A stretch of DNA of 64,000 bases from NCBI GenBank assembly GCA_027475525.1, contig JAMWFC010000049.1:5564947-5628946 (forward strand). Reading direction: 5' to 3'. Each line of letters opens with the position of its first letter. The stretch's first letter is position 1. The translations under genes and the position numbers were made by a program. A model generated the notes under the pieces. It did not search any database. It saw nothing but the letters and a program-made list of their open reading frames with translations, and was not told the origin of the DNA. Source of the DNA: Macrolepiota albuminosa (Eukaryota; Basidiomycota; Agaricomycetes; Agaricales; Agaricaceae). This document shows, piece after piece, positions 11,076 through 21,536 of the stretch.

Positions 11076-13388
11076 ATGGAACAACAGGTCCAGCGCATGC
11101 CGCCACGCAACCACTTCTCGGCACCGAAATGGGACGAGTCCAAGCCACGGGAGCTCTCCCAGTATTTTAAGGAGTTGGAGTATTTATTCAGAGATTGTAA
11201 CATTACCGACCACACGCAGATGAAGGAGTATGCGGCAAGATACGTATCGTATGACACGGCAGAGACGTGGACAGGTCTTACCGAGTTTGCCGCCTTTGTT
11301 CCTGCCGCCCCACCAGCTCCAGCTCAAGGCGCTTCGTATGAGGACTGGAAGACGGCAGTAATCCAGCTGTACCCTGGCGCAGAGGAGGCTACCCGATACA
11401 CGGTAAACGAGCTGCAGAAACTAGTACAGGAATCTTTCGACAACGGCACATCTTCGCTTGGCGCGTTCTCTACGTATTACCGCGAGTTCCAGAAAATCGC
11501 TAGGTGGCTTCTGCAGAACGGCAAGCTCTATATTAACGAGGAGCGTCGCCTGTTCCAGCAAGGCATCCCGACTTCGCTTTGGACTCGTATTGCTCGTCGC
11601 CTAGAGATAGTTCATCAGGCCCATCACCCTGACGAGCCCTATAACGTTGCCGACGTCTTTGAAGCCGGTAAATGGGTTCTCAAGGGAACGGACACTGGCG
11701 TTGGCATACCACGCGCTAGGACGAGCCCACCCCCTGAGCGAACTAACGGTATCATTCCCATCCCGCCTCCTGCTGCCGACTTCGTTAAGAAGGAGGAGCT
11801 CAATGCTGCTATTACCGCCGCTGTCGCCTCCGCTATGACGCGTATCGAAACTATGATTACCACCAACCTGACTGCTAACCGACCCGCTAACGTACCCGCA
11901 CCTGGCCCTTGCCACTTCTGTGGGGAAATTGGCCATACTATGACTAGAGGACGCTGCGCTACCCTCAAGAATTACGTTCGCCAAGGTAGAATTCGAAGGG
12001 CTATCGACGGCAAGATAGTTCTTACCACTGGCGCCACCATCCCCAACTACCCAGACAAGAAGTCCTTCCAGGAGCGGGTAGATGAGTGGCATAGGCGCAA
12101 TCCAGGACAAATCGTTACCGGCACGCTATCTGGCAACGCCAACCCCGACCCTGAACAAGCGACCCAACAGCAGATGATTCACGAGGTCCTACATTTCGAC
12201 AGCGTTGGCGACCACCCTACTTTTTCGCGGGAAGAGCGTATCGCCAAGCTGCAGCAGGAATTAGATTCGCTAAAGAACCAGGTCTTTGATGGGGTTGAAG
12301 TTAAGCAGCCTAAACAACCTCTTAAAGGATACAAGCCGATGCCTCCCGCTAGCAAATTACCGACGCCTGCTCCTGCCGCACCGCCTGCTACTGCCCCTGC
12401 TCCTGCTTCAGAACCATCGTCGTCCGCTATCGCTCCCGAACCGCCTTTGCCGCCTCTTCATCCCTACTCAGGGATTCCCGACCGTTATCACGCTCCCGCA
12501 CAACGAAACTTTGCCGCTCCCGAGAAACGTCCTGAGGGTGGCTACCGACCTACCGCGCCAATTTTCGATATCGAGAAATCTAACCACGTCTTTAACCGTA
12601 TCATGAAAACCCACGTCACCTTGTCAGTAGAAGAACTTTGCAGTATTGCTCCCGACGTCCGCAACCAAGTCAAGACGGCAGTCACTCCCCGACGACCCTT
12701 GGCGACAGCCGTTGCCGAGGTCGATGAACTCGACGACGCGCTTCCTGGTTTCTCTGTTACCATCGACCCTCCCGACACTGAAGACACTCTTGCCGACCCC
12801 ATCGCTAACGCCACCTCTGTGGACCCAGTGGAGACCTACCTTAGGTCAGTCGACCACGGCGAAGACCCGGCAATCCTTACCGTCGCCCAAGAATCGCACG
12901 CTATCCGCTCGGTAGCGCTAACCGTAGACAACAAGCACGAAGTAGAGGCAATCGTGGATAGCGGGTCTCAGATTATTTCTATGGCAGCAGAAGTCGCTAA
13001 CGATCTAGGCCTTATTTACGACCCTACCGTTATACTAAACATGCAGAGTGCTAACGGGACCGTGGACAGATCCCTAGGCCTCGCCAAGAATGTGCCGTGC
13101 ACCCTTGGCGACATTACCTTTTACCTCCAGATACACATTTTACGCTCCCCAGCATACGACTTATTACTCGGCAGACCTTTTGACGTCTTGGCGCGATCAG
13201 TCGTCAAGACTGTTACCGATGAGGAAACGACCCTCACAATTAGCGACCCCAACTCCGGAATCCGACGAACGGTGCCAACGTTCCCTAGGGGACAACGAAA
13301 AGGCGCCCGCGCTAAGCCCCCGGAGTTTACCGACCAACACGCCAACGAGCCTCCACACCGGTGTTTTCACAGACCATCGAGGAGGTGA
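11076..13388 (+). CDS. Gag-protease of the young gypsy element
   Basis: An open frame of 770 codons from the first ATG (11076). The frame is open upstream to 10722 without an ATG, so an earlier non-ATG or spliced start is possible. The N-terminal third is the capsid-like part. A zinc knuckle-like CHFCGEIGHTMTRGRC starts near residue 279, with C-X2-C-X4-H but six residues before the last Cys. A Pro/Ala-rich linker follows near residues 425-480. The protease has IVDSGSQ with the catalytic Asp near residue 628 and the LLLGRPF flap-region match near 700. The ORF overlaps pol by 73 bp. No stops or shifts are seen. Protease in the gag frame is a common layout in this group. Confidence 0.88.
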   Translation: MEQQVQRMPPRNHFSAPKWDESKPRELSQYFKELEYLFRDCNITDHTQMKEYAARYVSYDTAETWTGLTEFAAFVPAAPPAPAQGASYEDWKTAVIQLYPGAEEATRYTVNELQKLVQESFDNGTSSLGAFSTYYREFQKIARWLLQNGKLYINEERRLFQQGIPTSLWTRIARRLEIVHQAHHPDEPYNVADVFEAGKWVLKGTDTGVGIPRARTSPPPERTNGIIPIPPPAADFVKKEELNAAITAAVASAMTRIETMITTNLTANRPANVPAPGPCHFCGEIGHTMTRGRCATLKNYVRQGRIRRAIDGKIVLTTGATIPNYPDKKSFQERVDEWHRRNPGQIVTGTLSGNANPDPEQATQQQMIHEVLHFDSVGDHPTFSREERIAKLQQELDSLKNQVFDGVEVKQPKQPLKGYKPMPPASKLPTPAPAAPPATAPAPASEPSSSAIAPEPPLPPLHPYSGIPDRYHAPAQRNFAAPEKRPEGGYRPTAPIFDIEKSNHVFNRIMKTHVTLSVEELCSIAPDVRNQVKTAVTPRRPLATAVAEVDELDDALPGFSVTIDPPDTEDTLADPIANATSVDPVETYLRSVDHGEDPAILTVAQESHAIRSVALTVDNKHEVEAIVDSGSQIISMAAEVANDLGLIYDPTVILNMQSANGTVDRSLGLAKNVPCTLGDITFYLQIHILRSPAYDLLLGRPFDVLARSVVKTVTDEETTLTISDPNSGIRRTVPTFPRGQRKGARAKPPEFTDQHANEPPHRCFHRPSRR
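13316..13388 (+). promoter_or_regulatory. gag/pol overlap, probable -1 frameshift region
   Basis: The pol frame lies -1 relative to gag, and the two share 73 nt between the pol-frame TAA (13313-13315) and the gag TGA (13386-13388). I did not find a canonical X-XXY-YYZ slippery heptamer; GTGTTTTC at 13361 and CCCCCGG near 13318 are the nearest homopolymeric sites. The mechanism is inferred from frame geometry only. Confidence 0.45.
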
Positions 13389-16300
13389 TTGGCGACGATC
13401 ACGGAGATGTGGCACTAACGCTGGAATATGACCATTCAACTGGTCTTGTAAATATTTTGTCTACCGCATATCTTGACGAAGAAGTTTTACTTTCCTCGAC
13501 CGTTACCGACGCTGAGCTTTCTCAGAAAAACCCAGATATTACCGACTCAGCTCTAGCCTACTTGTACCTTACCGCTTCTGAATCATTTCAAAATATTGCG
13601 TCTACCGATACGTATCTCACTACCCTTCCCGGAGCCTCGTCTCCTGCCGTTCTTGGACTTGCCGCTCCACAGGCTACCGTTCCCCTTTCCACTTCTGTGT
13701 ATAACCAAGCTAACGCTCCCAAAAGGAAAGGGGTACAAGTTAAAAAGAAATATAAGCCAGTTGCGCTTAAAACAAAACCCGTCGCTACGCACTCTCCCGA
13801 GACTTTTAGAATCGAGCGCCAGATCATTGGCGACCCTCTTGCCGACATGCCAACCTTATTGCCGAATCCGCCACCCTTTCAGCCGACAGGACGTTTTACC
13901 AAGGAACGCCAACAGCAGTTCGCCAAGGAGCACGACACAGGATTTTTGACCAAAGATGAGTTGAATGTCCTTACCGATCTCGTCGCTAAGCAAGACAAAG
14001 CTTTTGCTTGGGAGGACTCAGAACGCGGCAGCCTCCGCACAGATTTCTTCCCGCCTGTCGTCATCCCGACCATTCCTCACGTGCCGTGGACTGAGCACAA
14101 CCGACCGCTACCGCCTGGGATCGAAGCCGAGGTCTGCCAGATTATCAGGACCAAAATACAGGCTGGAGTCTACGAGCCCTCCAATAGCTCTTACCGCTCC
14201 CGCTGGTTCTGCGTCCTCAAAAAGAACGGCAATCTACGCATAGTCCACAGTCTCGAACCGTTGAATAGAGTCACCATACGACACTCTGGCGTACCGCCTT
14301 TTCCTGACCACTTTGCCGAGTCCTTTGCCGGGCGTATCTGTGGCGCCACCCTTGATCTCTACGTTGGCTACGATGAACGCTTAATCCACCCTTCTTCCCG
14401 CGACCTCACTACGTTTCAAACTCCGTTTGGCGCACTGCGCCTAGTCACCTTGCCGATGGGCTGGACAAACTCAGTCCCTATATTCCACGACGACATCACT
14501 TTCATCCTCCAACCCGAGATACCGCATAACGTCCTTAGCTTCATCGACGACGTTGGCGTCAAAGGCCCCAAAGACTGGCGACTCGTAAACGGCTTACCGG
14601 CGACCCATCCCGACAACTCCAACATTCGCTTAGCGCTATGGGAGTTCTTCCAGCTGCTCAATCGAGTTCTCCAACGTATGAAGTATAGCGGTGGTACCTT
14701 TAGCGGTCACAAACTTCTCCTTTGCGTGCCAAGGTTCAAAATACTTGGTCACATCTGCACTCCCGACGGTCGCGTTCCCGACGAGTCTCGCTTAGCACTC
14801 CTAGAGCGCTGGGGTCCTTGCCGCGACTTATCTGAAGTTCGCGCCTTTCTCGGTACCGTTGGCGTTCTTAGAATATTCGTCAAAAACTTTGCCCATCGCG
14901 CACACGCCCTTAACCGACTCACCCGCGCAAACGAGCCCTTTGAATTTGGGCCCGACCAAGTTACCGCACAACGAGACTTAGTAAAAGCTCTACAAGACGC
15001 CAAGCCCCTAGTCCCCATCGATTATACCTCTGCCGACCCTGTTATCTTGGCGGTGGACACCTCGTACATTGCCGTTGGCTACTTCTTGTGCCAATGCCTT
15101 AGCGACAATTGGAAACAGCGACGCTACAACCGCTTTGGGTCTATCACGCTAAACGACAGAGAATCTCGTTACAGCCAGCCTAAGCTAGAGCTCTATGGAC
15201 TCTTCAAAGCCTTCCGGTCGCTAAAGATGTATTTGATTGGCGTGCGCAACCTTATTGTTGAAGTCGACGCTAGGTACATCAAAGGCATGCTGCAGAATCC
15301 CGATATCCAGCCATCCGCTAGCATGAACCGGTGGGTAGTCGCCATCCTCATGTTTCACTTTGAGTTGGTACACGTCAAGAGCTCTTTCCACGGCCCAGAT
15401 GGACTTTCTAGGCGACCACGGCAGCCTGGCGACCCGGTAGTGGACCCTCAGGCTGATAGCGATTTCGAGGACTGGATCGACCGACTACATGGTTTCGTGC
15501 ACCTCATACAACAACCGATTCCCCTACTACGACGGCAACAGCCTACCAGCATCCTTCTACATCCCATTGTCCCTTACCGCCCCGAGAGCTTTAGCGCACC
15601 CCTCACGTTCTACACGGCAAGCATCCTTGGACAAGACTTGCCTCCAGTAAAAGTCGTACAGGAACCCCAGTCGCTAAGAGAAGACAGCAAAAACCTGACC
15701 TACGATGCCGTTCCCCGATCCGCCAAGGCAAAGGCGGAAGATAGTCGCCTATTGGTAGTCGAGCAATGGATACAAGACCTTAAGCGACCCCCAGACCTTA
15801 CCGACGAACAATACGCGACCTTTATCCGCTACGCTACCCACTTCTTCTTTACCGACAACCGACTTTGGCGACGAAATCGAGATGGCGCTCACAAGCTGAT
15901 CATCAAGCCAGAAGGTCGCTTACGAGTCTTGCGCGCTATGCATGACGAGCTAGGTCATAGAGGTCTGTACGCTACTCGAGCTTCTCTGTTAGAACGCTTC
16001 TGGTGGCCACACGCTAGTGCCGACATCGCTTGGTACATTAGGACTTGCCACCTCTGCCAAATCCAACAAACACGCCAAGTACTCATACCGCCAACCGTTG
16101 CAACGCCAGCTCCCCTCTTCAGCAAAATCTACGTCGACACCATGCATATGCCTAAATCTGGTCGCTACAAGTACATCATTCAAGGTCGCTGCTCGCTAAT
16201 CCACTGGCCTGAGTTTCGAATGCTTCAGAGAGAAAATACCGACGCGGTCGCCAAGTGGCTGTTTGAGGACGTCATCTGCCGTTGGGGAGCGCTAAGAGAA

Positions 16301-17110
16301 ATCGTCACGGATAACGGTGCGCCCATCATCAAAGCGCTAACATACCTCGCGAAGAAATACAATATTCACCACATTCGAGTATCTGGCTACAACAAACGCG
16401 CCAATGGCCTGGTAGAGAGACCCCACTTTGACGTTCGGCAAGCACTCTTCAAGGCGGTCGATGGCGACGAGTCTCGTTGGAGTGAAGCGACCTACTCAGT
16501 GTTTTGGTCGGAAAGAGTTACTATTCGTAAGCGCATGGGTTGTTCTCCCTATTACGCGGCTACTGGCACCCATCCTTTACTCCCTGCCGACATCATAGAA
16601 GCGACCTACCTTCAACCAGCACCCAACAGTATCTTGGTGACTACCGACCTGATCGCCAGACGAGCCATTGATCTCCAACGAAGGAAGGAAGATTTAGAGC
16701 GACTCCACGAGGTAGTCTTTAGCGCACGTCGCCAAGCAGCATTACGATTCGAAACCGAGCATAGCGCTACCATCAAAGATTACAACTTCCCGAGAGGAGC
16801 GCTAGTGCTCATGCGCAACTCCAAAATCGAGACATCCTACAATAAGAAAATGCGCCCGCGCTATCTTGGACCTTTGGTAGTTATCTCTCGTAACCGTGGA
16901 GGCGCTTACGTGCTCTGTGAATTAGATGGTTCAGTACTGCATCGACCTGTTGCCGCCTTTCGCCTATTACCGTATCTCGCCAGGGAACAAATCGACTTGC
17001 CGCTGGAAGCGCTAGATATCGACACCGCCAAGTTAAGAGAACTTGAGGAAACCGAACTATTGGACGATGATGACTTACCGACTCTAGTTGAAGAAGAAGA
17101 AAATGATTAG
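13316..17110 (+). CDS. Pol (RT, RNase H, integrase) of the young gypsy element
   Basis: The frame opens after a TAA at 13313 and runs 1264 codons with no clear ATG near its start (GTG at 13361), so it is probably made by a -1 frameshift from gag. Reverse transcriptase includes WFCVLKKNGNLRIVHSLEPLN, LPMGWTNSVP and the catalytic SFIDDVGVKG (about residue 411), an IDD instead of the usual YLDD/YVDD. RNase H shows LAVDTSYIAVG (about 580), LELYGLFKAF and VEVDARY. Integrase has an HHCC zinc finger (HDELGHRG ... CHLCQ, about 876-915) and the D,D,E core (VDTMHM about 940, VTDNGAP about 999, LVERPH about 1034). The C-terminus is acidic, with no chromodomain. All catalytic positions are present. Confidence 0.9.
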   Translation, partial: APGVYRPTRQRASTPVFSQTIEEVIGDDHGDVALTLEYDHSTGLVNILSTAYLDEEVLLSSTVTDAELSQKNPDITDSALAYLYLTASESFQNIASTDTYLTTLPGASSPAVLGLAAPQATVPLSTSVYNQANAPKRKGVQVKKKYKPVALKTKPVATHSPETFRIERQIIGDPLADMPTLLPNPPPFQPTGRFTKERQQQFAKEHDTGFLTKDELNVLTDLVAKQDKAFAWEDSERGSLRTDFFPPVVIPTIPHVPWTEHNRPLPPGIEAEVCQIIRTKIQAGVYEPSNSSYRSRWFCVLKKNGNLRIVHSLEPLNRVTIRHSGVPPFPDHFAESFAGRICGATLDLYVGYDERLIHPSSRDLTTFQTPFGALRLVTLPMGWTNSVPIFHDDITFILQPEIPHNVLSFIDDVGVKGPKDWRLVNGLPATHPDNSNIRLALWEFFQLLNRVLQRMKYSGGTFSGHKLLLCVPRFKILGHICTPDGRVPDESRLALLERWGPCRDLSEVRAFLGTVGVLRIFVKNFAHRAHALNRLTRANEPFEFGPDQVTAQRDLVKALQDAKPLVPIDYTSADPVILAVDTSYIAVGYFLCQCLSDNWKQRRYNRFGSITLNDRESRYSQPKLELYGLFKAFRSLKMYLIGVRNLIVEVDARYIKGMLQNPDIQPSASMNRWVVAILMFHFELVHVKSSFHGPDGLSRRPRQPGDPVVDPQADSDFEDWIDRLHGFVHLIQQPIPLLRRQQPTSILLHPIVPYRPESFSAPLTFYTASILGQDLPPVKVVQEPQSLREDSKNLTYDAVPRSAKAKAEDSRLLVVEQWIQDLKRPPDLTDEQYATFIRYATHFFFTDNRLWRRNRDGAHKLIIKPEGRLRVLRAMHDELGHRGLYATRASLLERFWWPHASADIAWYIRTCHLCQIQQTRQVLIPPTVATPAPLFSKIYVDTMHMPKSGRYKYIIQGRCSLIHWPEFRMLQRENTDAVAKWLFEDVICRWGALREIVTDNGAPIIKALTYLAKKYNIHHIRVSGYNKRANGLVERPHFDVRQALFKAVDGDESRWSEATYSVFWSERVTIRKRMGCSPYYAATGTHPLLPADIIEATYLQPAPNSILVTTDLIARRAIDLQRRKEDLERLHEVVFSARRQAALRFETEHSATIKDYNFPRGALVLMRNSKIETSYNKKMRPRYLGPLVVISRNRGGAYVLCELDGSVLHRPVAAFRLLPYLAREQIDLPLEALDIDTAKLRELEETELLDDDDLPTLVEEEEND

Positions 17111-17629
17111 AAAAGACAGTACTGATAAGCTCTTATTTTTCTATTACTTGCCTTACTTATCTTTCTTGCCGTGACTTACTATACTATATTCAACAGACGA
17201 TTCCTTACGTAGTCAAGTCGCAGCGCTAGCGTGTCGCCAACGCTTAGCGCATTGCGCAACTCTCGCCAAGGGTTTTCGCCATGATGATTTACTGAGCGTT
17301 TCCCTTGTCCTCAAAATTTGTCTAAGTCCCTCACCTACTACTCTTCTTGCTAAAACCTACTTTAGAATATTTACCGCTTGCTTTCTCTTTGCCTTACCTT
17401 CTCTGCTCTCTGCCGCTACGCTAACTCAGACTAGACTTAATTCCTCCACGCGGTAGGGAACAGCAAAAATATATCAAAAAAACGGGGCGCCAACAATATA
17501 TGTACAAAAAGAAAACGGCCTATCTACGCTAAGGTCCGTTCACTCACTATCATCCTCCATCGGCAACGAGTCGTCGGAGACCGGCAGAGAAGAGTCGCGT
17601 AGAGGTAGGAGGTCGCCAGGCAAGATGTT
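17111..17629. other. 3' noncoding region of the element, with a possible antisense ORF tail
   Basis: There is no plus-strand ORF. Just before the gap, minus-strand codons (about 17628-17525) read LPGDLLPLRDSSLP ... MEDDSE and stop, an acidic tail in the style of a gypsy Pol C-terminus. It may be the end of an inverted neighbouring copy. I could not find the 3' LTR start (TGATAGG) before the Ns. Confidence 0.35.
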
Positions 17630-17729
17630 NNNNNNNNNNNNNNNNNNNNNNNNNNNNNNNNNNNNNNNNNNNNNNNNNNNNNNNNNNNNNNNNNNNNNNN
17701 NNNNNNNNNNNNNNNNNNNNNNNNNNNNN
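17630..17729. other. Assembly gap (100 N)
   Basis: Exactly 100 N bases, a conventional placeholder for a gap of unknown size. It removes most of the 3' LTR of the young gypsy element. Confidence 0.98.
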
Positions 17730-17806
17730 TAGCGCGCCCAACGCACACTCTTGGTTAGGTAACACTTTAGCTACATTTGTTACTGACCAAACTTTGGGCG
17801 TCATCA
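17730..17806 (+). repeat. 3' end of an LTR of the young gypsy family
   Basis: These 77 bases match 10616-10692 of the left LTR with three substitutions and end in the same GTCATCA. Confidence 0.88.
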
Positions 17807-18192
17807 CCATACCGTGTTCTAGACGCAGAGCCAAGCACCTCCAACTACGTGTTGGAGCTGCCTCTGGCATTGCAGGAATGATGCATTGTTCCAAAGTTTC
17901 ACGTGTCGCTGTTGCAACCATACAGCACGTCTGACGATGCGCTATTTCCTAACAGGGCCACCCCGGGCCCCTATGATTTTGGGGCTCGAGATGATGACAA
18001 ATGGTTTGTTGAGTGCATCATTGGGCACCAGTGGACTGAGCGTAACATGCTCGAGTTTGAGGTACGCTGGTCTCTTGGGAATACAACATGGGAGCCACAC
18101 TCCCATTGCTCCAAGTTGGCGGCACTTGACCGTTATTTAGAGTTGAAGGGCATTAAGCGCCCACATCAATTAAGTAAGCGTGCTGGCGCTTA
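17807..18192 (+). pseudogene. 3' end of a chromodomain gypsy pol
   Basis: The frame gives VLDAEPSTSNYVLELP and then a stop. It continues as FHVSLLQPY, the conserved end of integrase in chromovirus-type gypsy elements. A chromodomain follows: WFVECIIGHQW, LEFEVRWSLG, TWEP, ALDRYLELKG. Chromodomains direct integration towards marked chromatin. The 5' part of this pol is missing, since the preceding sequence is the LTR at 17730-17806. The young element, or the gap join, therefore interrupts it. An in-frame TGA near the start shows decay. Confidence 0.82.
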
Positions 18193-18296
18193 ATTTGATT
18201 GGCAGTGCCGATCGTGGCTTGGCTGAGTTGGTCAGCAGCTGTGGCTGAAACACGTCTTAAAAGGCAAAATTTCTTTTTCGCCTTTTTCCCTCAACC

Positions 18297-18917
18297 ATGG
18301 ACAACATGCCCATGGACCAGAGTGAGCAGCAGCAGCAGCAGATTGAGTTTGTGCCGTTGGTTGTACTGTCGGCTGAAGGGGGGGCAGATGGCTCCCCCGC
18401 TGACCCAAAATGCGCCCCAGTAGGGACAATTGCAACAGGCCGTGGGCTTCCCACAGCAGCAGCAACCACCAGCAGCGGGCTACCTGCCGCAGCAGCTGGT
18501 GATCAGTGGCTATCTACCACTTCAATCCATGCAGGGCAACTTCATGCCCCAGAATGCACCTGTGGGCGGCTATCAGCCCCAACAACTAGTAGTGGGTGCT
18601 TATGCGCCACATCATGCAGGGGGCCAATCAGCCCCCAAGCAGCGCCAGGATGGGGGCAGTTTGCCCCTGCTATGGTGAGAGGGGCTATGGGTGCACATTC
18701 CTTGCTCCAGTATACCGTCCTGGCGCACTACCCTGGCATGGGTGGTGCGCCCGTAATAATGCCGTACCCCCTGGCTTGGATGGGGGCATGGGGTGCAATG
18801 CCCCAGTACAACACCTTGTATGAGGCGACAGCCAAGAGAGGCAGGTCAGCTTCCCTGTCAACCACAGTACCAGTCAACAATCTAGAGGGACGCAAAGCAC
18901 CCCTCGTGCAGGCCACC
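18297..18917 (+). pseudogene. Gln/Pro-rich ORF downstream of pol (broken)
   Basis: It starts ATGGACAACATG after the chromodomain ORF and begins MDNMPMDQSEQQQQQIEF. The plausible coding signal then shifts frame near 18430 into a segment with repeated GYLPQQL/GGYQPQQL motifs. This looks like a low-complexity protein broken by indels, not three separate proteins. No domain is recognised. Its position between pol and the next LTR suggests an accessory ORF of the chromovirus. Confidence 0.5.
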
Positions 18918-18918
18918 C

Positions 18919-21449
18919 ATGGCTATTGAGAGCACAGAAACTCTCAATACAGAACTAAGCATCAGTTCATCGGCTGAGGTGCCGATGGAGAGCCTGGCCA
19001 AGCTCTCCTTGCTACAGCGGCTGGAAATGCCGCACCAATCTGAGCCCAGCTCGGAAGAGGAGTCGCGTCCTCGACGCAACAAAGGAAAAGCATGGGCTAT
19101 CAAGCCCAGTCGCAACCAGGACTTAGTCCTGGCTACCCTTCTCCAACGTCTGGGAGACAACGGGTACAAGGTACCCACAGAGTCATCATTCCTCCGCGAT
19201 GTGGAGGCAGTCGTCCTCATCTGCCGGATGATGGACGACATGGATCATATGCGCGCCCAGTGCAAAACTGATCTCCTTGCCCTATCAGCCGCTCGTAAGC
19301 GGCAGACTACACCCCCAAGTCGGGACACCAACTCCAGCAAAAAGGCGCATCGGCAAGGAGTAGAAGATGTGCCCTCCCACTCGATTAAGTTGGGCGTTGT
19401 TGCCCCCAGCTGGGAGGCCGGCCTAGGACGGGACATCCTTCCCTATGAAGATGTCCCTGCTCCAGCTGCCCCCTGGCTTATCCAGCGCCTTGCCAGCGGC
19501 ATGTCTGAGGTTGCATCTTCGCAACCAGTATCCATGGTTTCCACCACACACTCTGGGGAGCAGAGCTCCAGGGGCGTGAGCACATGCCCCACTGAGGCTA
19601 AGGGCATGCATATGTCAATGTGCACTTCCCTGAGGATGCTCCAAAAGGGGCCCCAGGGGCTAACATTCCCTTTTTACCCACAATACTGCTAGAGGGCCCG
19701 CCAGCCCGACTCCCGCAGTGTGTGTGGGCAATGGACCCACGGTCTGATAAGTCGGAGCTGGAGAGGCTGCCATCTCCGCCCTCCGATGACAAGTGGTATG
19801 AGGAGCCTGAAAAGGCTTGCATGGAATCCCCCATGCCGCATGAGACGGCAGCACAATGTATGGCACGCGAATGGCTCAACAGTAATCGACGGGCCAAAAT
19901 GGACCATCGGGCGCAGGATAGTGCCAAGCAAGGAGCTGCCCTCCTCGAGGACAAAACCGGGCACATCCCTGATGCGCTCAGTGTTGTGATCTATCGTGAT
20001 CACACTGTTGAGTGCCAGAACTCATTCTTTGGTGCAAGGTTAGCTCCCCAGTTCTATTGGTCACTGGTGACCAATACCATATTCGTTGGGCAAGACGCCC
20101 GTGCAGCCAGGTCCTTCGAGGCTGACAAAGAGGGCAATGCCACGTCGACACCCCATAACAGTAAGGTGTACCAAGTGGCACCTCGTGGGTTTCTCCGCAG
20201 TCCTCAAGAAGTCTGCAGGCTTCATTCACTGGTTAACAACCAGTTTACGCTGATTCGTCAGTGTCAGTTGGGCTATCTATTGCTCAACAAATTCAAGTGG
20301 GTGGCGCTCAACTGCCACCCTACTGCCCGAGACAAAGCGATGTCTCACCTACTCAACAAGGTCGCATATAGGACCATCGCGGTACCCTTTGCAAGTCCAG
20401 AGGAGCAGGAGAACATCCCGCGAATGATTGTGCCAACGTGGATCTATCGCTGCAAAGAGGGAGGGAGAATTGCCTTCGTCAGCCTTACTCCCCCTGATCC
20501 AAAGCAACCATTTGCTTTGGACTACCTGGGCTCATATGCCCTCCTCTATGGACATCCTGGGATGTCCAACATATGGACCGGTCTAGCCATGGACCGTGCC
20601 ATGCACATCCATTGGCGCAGCCTCTTTGGGTTTGCACTTGTATGTGCCCTCAGCACCAGCCGCCCCTCCAAGTTCACGGTACACAAGTACCTGGCCTACA
20701 TATTTGCAAGGCCAGGCCTCTACAAAGAGGCCATGGCTGAGTACAAGGTGGCTATGGGGCAAGTCTTTGTGCCCCTCCACACCGACGACCCTAACTTCAA
20801 GGCTCGGGCTGTGGACATCCCAGAAGCATCAGCTTCCATGTTCACCACTTCGGACGCATTACGCATCCTCCTTCACAATCAAATTCTGGTCAGCTGGGCT
20901 GACCATGCGTACACCTATGGGGTCACCTACTTGGCCCACCTCTTCTTCAGCGACAGCTGGCTCTACAATGAGGCGGCCGCTATCGACGACGAGAGGCTCC
21001 AACGCCTCAACCATTATGGTACACCCCAGTCCATTGCTCAGTGGGATGGGTGGCGCGAGGCCACCATTGGCAATCGACAATGCCTGATGCTTCAGCAGCA
21101 GGACAGTTGTCATGCTTATGACAACGCGCTCACCAAGGGGATGTACCTCCTCATCAGGCAAGACATTCATGCCCACAAAATCTGGATGCGCCAGTACCCG
21201 TCCGACACTGGGGATCTTCCTGATCTCCAACCACCTATCCTGGGGTTGATCATCGACCCCAATCTCACACTGTCCCCCCTTCAGGACTATGACAACTCCC
21301 TGCCAGTAGCAGGGCCCTTGGGCACTTCCTATGTGCCTGCACCCGAGGATGAGCTCCTCGACTACGACATGGACAACGCAACTGCCAATCCATTCTGGAA
21401 ACCTGGGGACTCTCCAATTGCCCCCGTCTCTGACTTACCGACGGCCTGA
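18919..21449 (+). pseudogene. Accessory ORF of the chromovirus, unknown function (one frameshift)
   Basis: Two long frames, 18919-19692 (257 codons) and 19620-21449 (609 codons), overlap and read as one protein of roughly 830 residues split by a single frameshift near 19610. The N-terminal part is charged (SEEESRPRRNKGKAW). The C-terminal part is well ordered, with aromatic-rich stretches such as IYRDHTVECQNSFFG, HIHWRSLFGFALVCAL, KYLAYIFARPGLYKEA and VTYLAHLFFSDSWLY. I recognise no catalytic motif, signal peptide or envelope-like transmembrane pair. It follows the chromodomain pol in the position where some gypsy elements keep a third ORF. High-copy relatives probably exist in agaricomycetes, but I cannot check this. 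Confidence 0.6.
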
Positions 21450-21536
21450 CCATCGTATTACTTGAGACCGTAGCTCGGTCTGATTGGGGGGTCTCTCTAT
21501 GACCTGGGACCCTCAGCCAGCTGGGCCAACCTAGCC

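Larger units (their letters stand above)
9734..17806 (+). mobile_element. Young, coding-intact Ty3/gypsy retrotransposon
   Basis: The order is 5' LTR (9734-10692), primer site, gag-protease ORF, overlapping pol ORF in the -1 frame, 3' noncoding region, a 100-N gap, and the last 77 bp of a 3' LTR (17730-17806). Both ORFs are open with all catalytic motifs, unlike every other LTR element here. Flanks do not show a target duplication (GTGT before, CCAT after). The 77 visible bases of the right LTR differ from the left LTR at three positions. The right LTR may therefore belong to another copy joined across the gap. Confidence 0.9.

Noticed and set aside
17524..17921. Three ORFs spanning the N run
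   Set aside because: They are open only because N codons cannot be stops; the parts on the two sides are unrelated.
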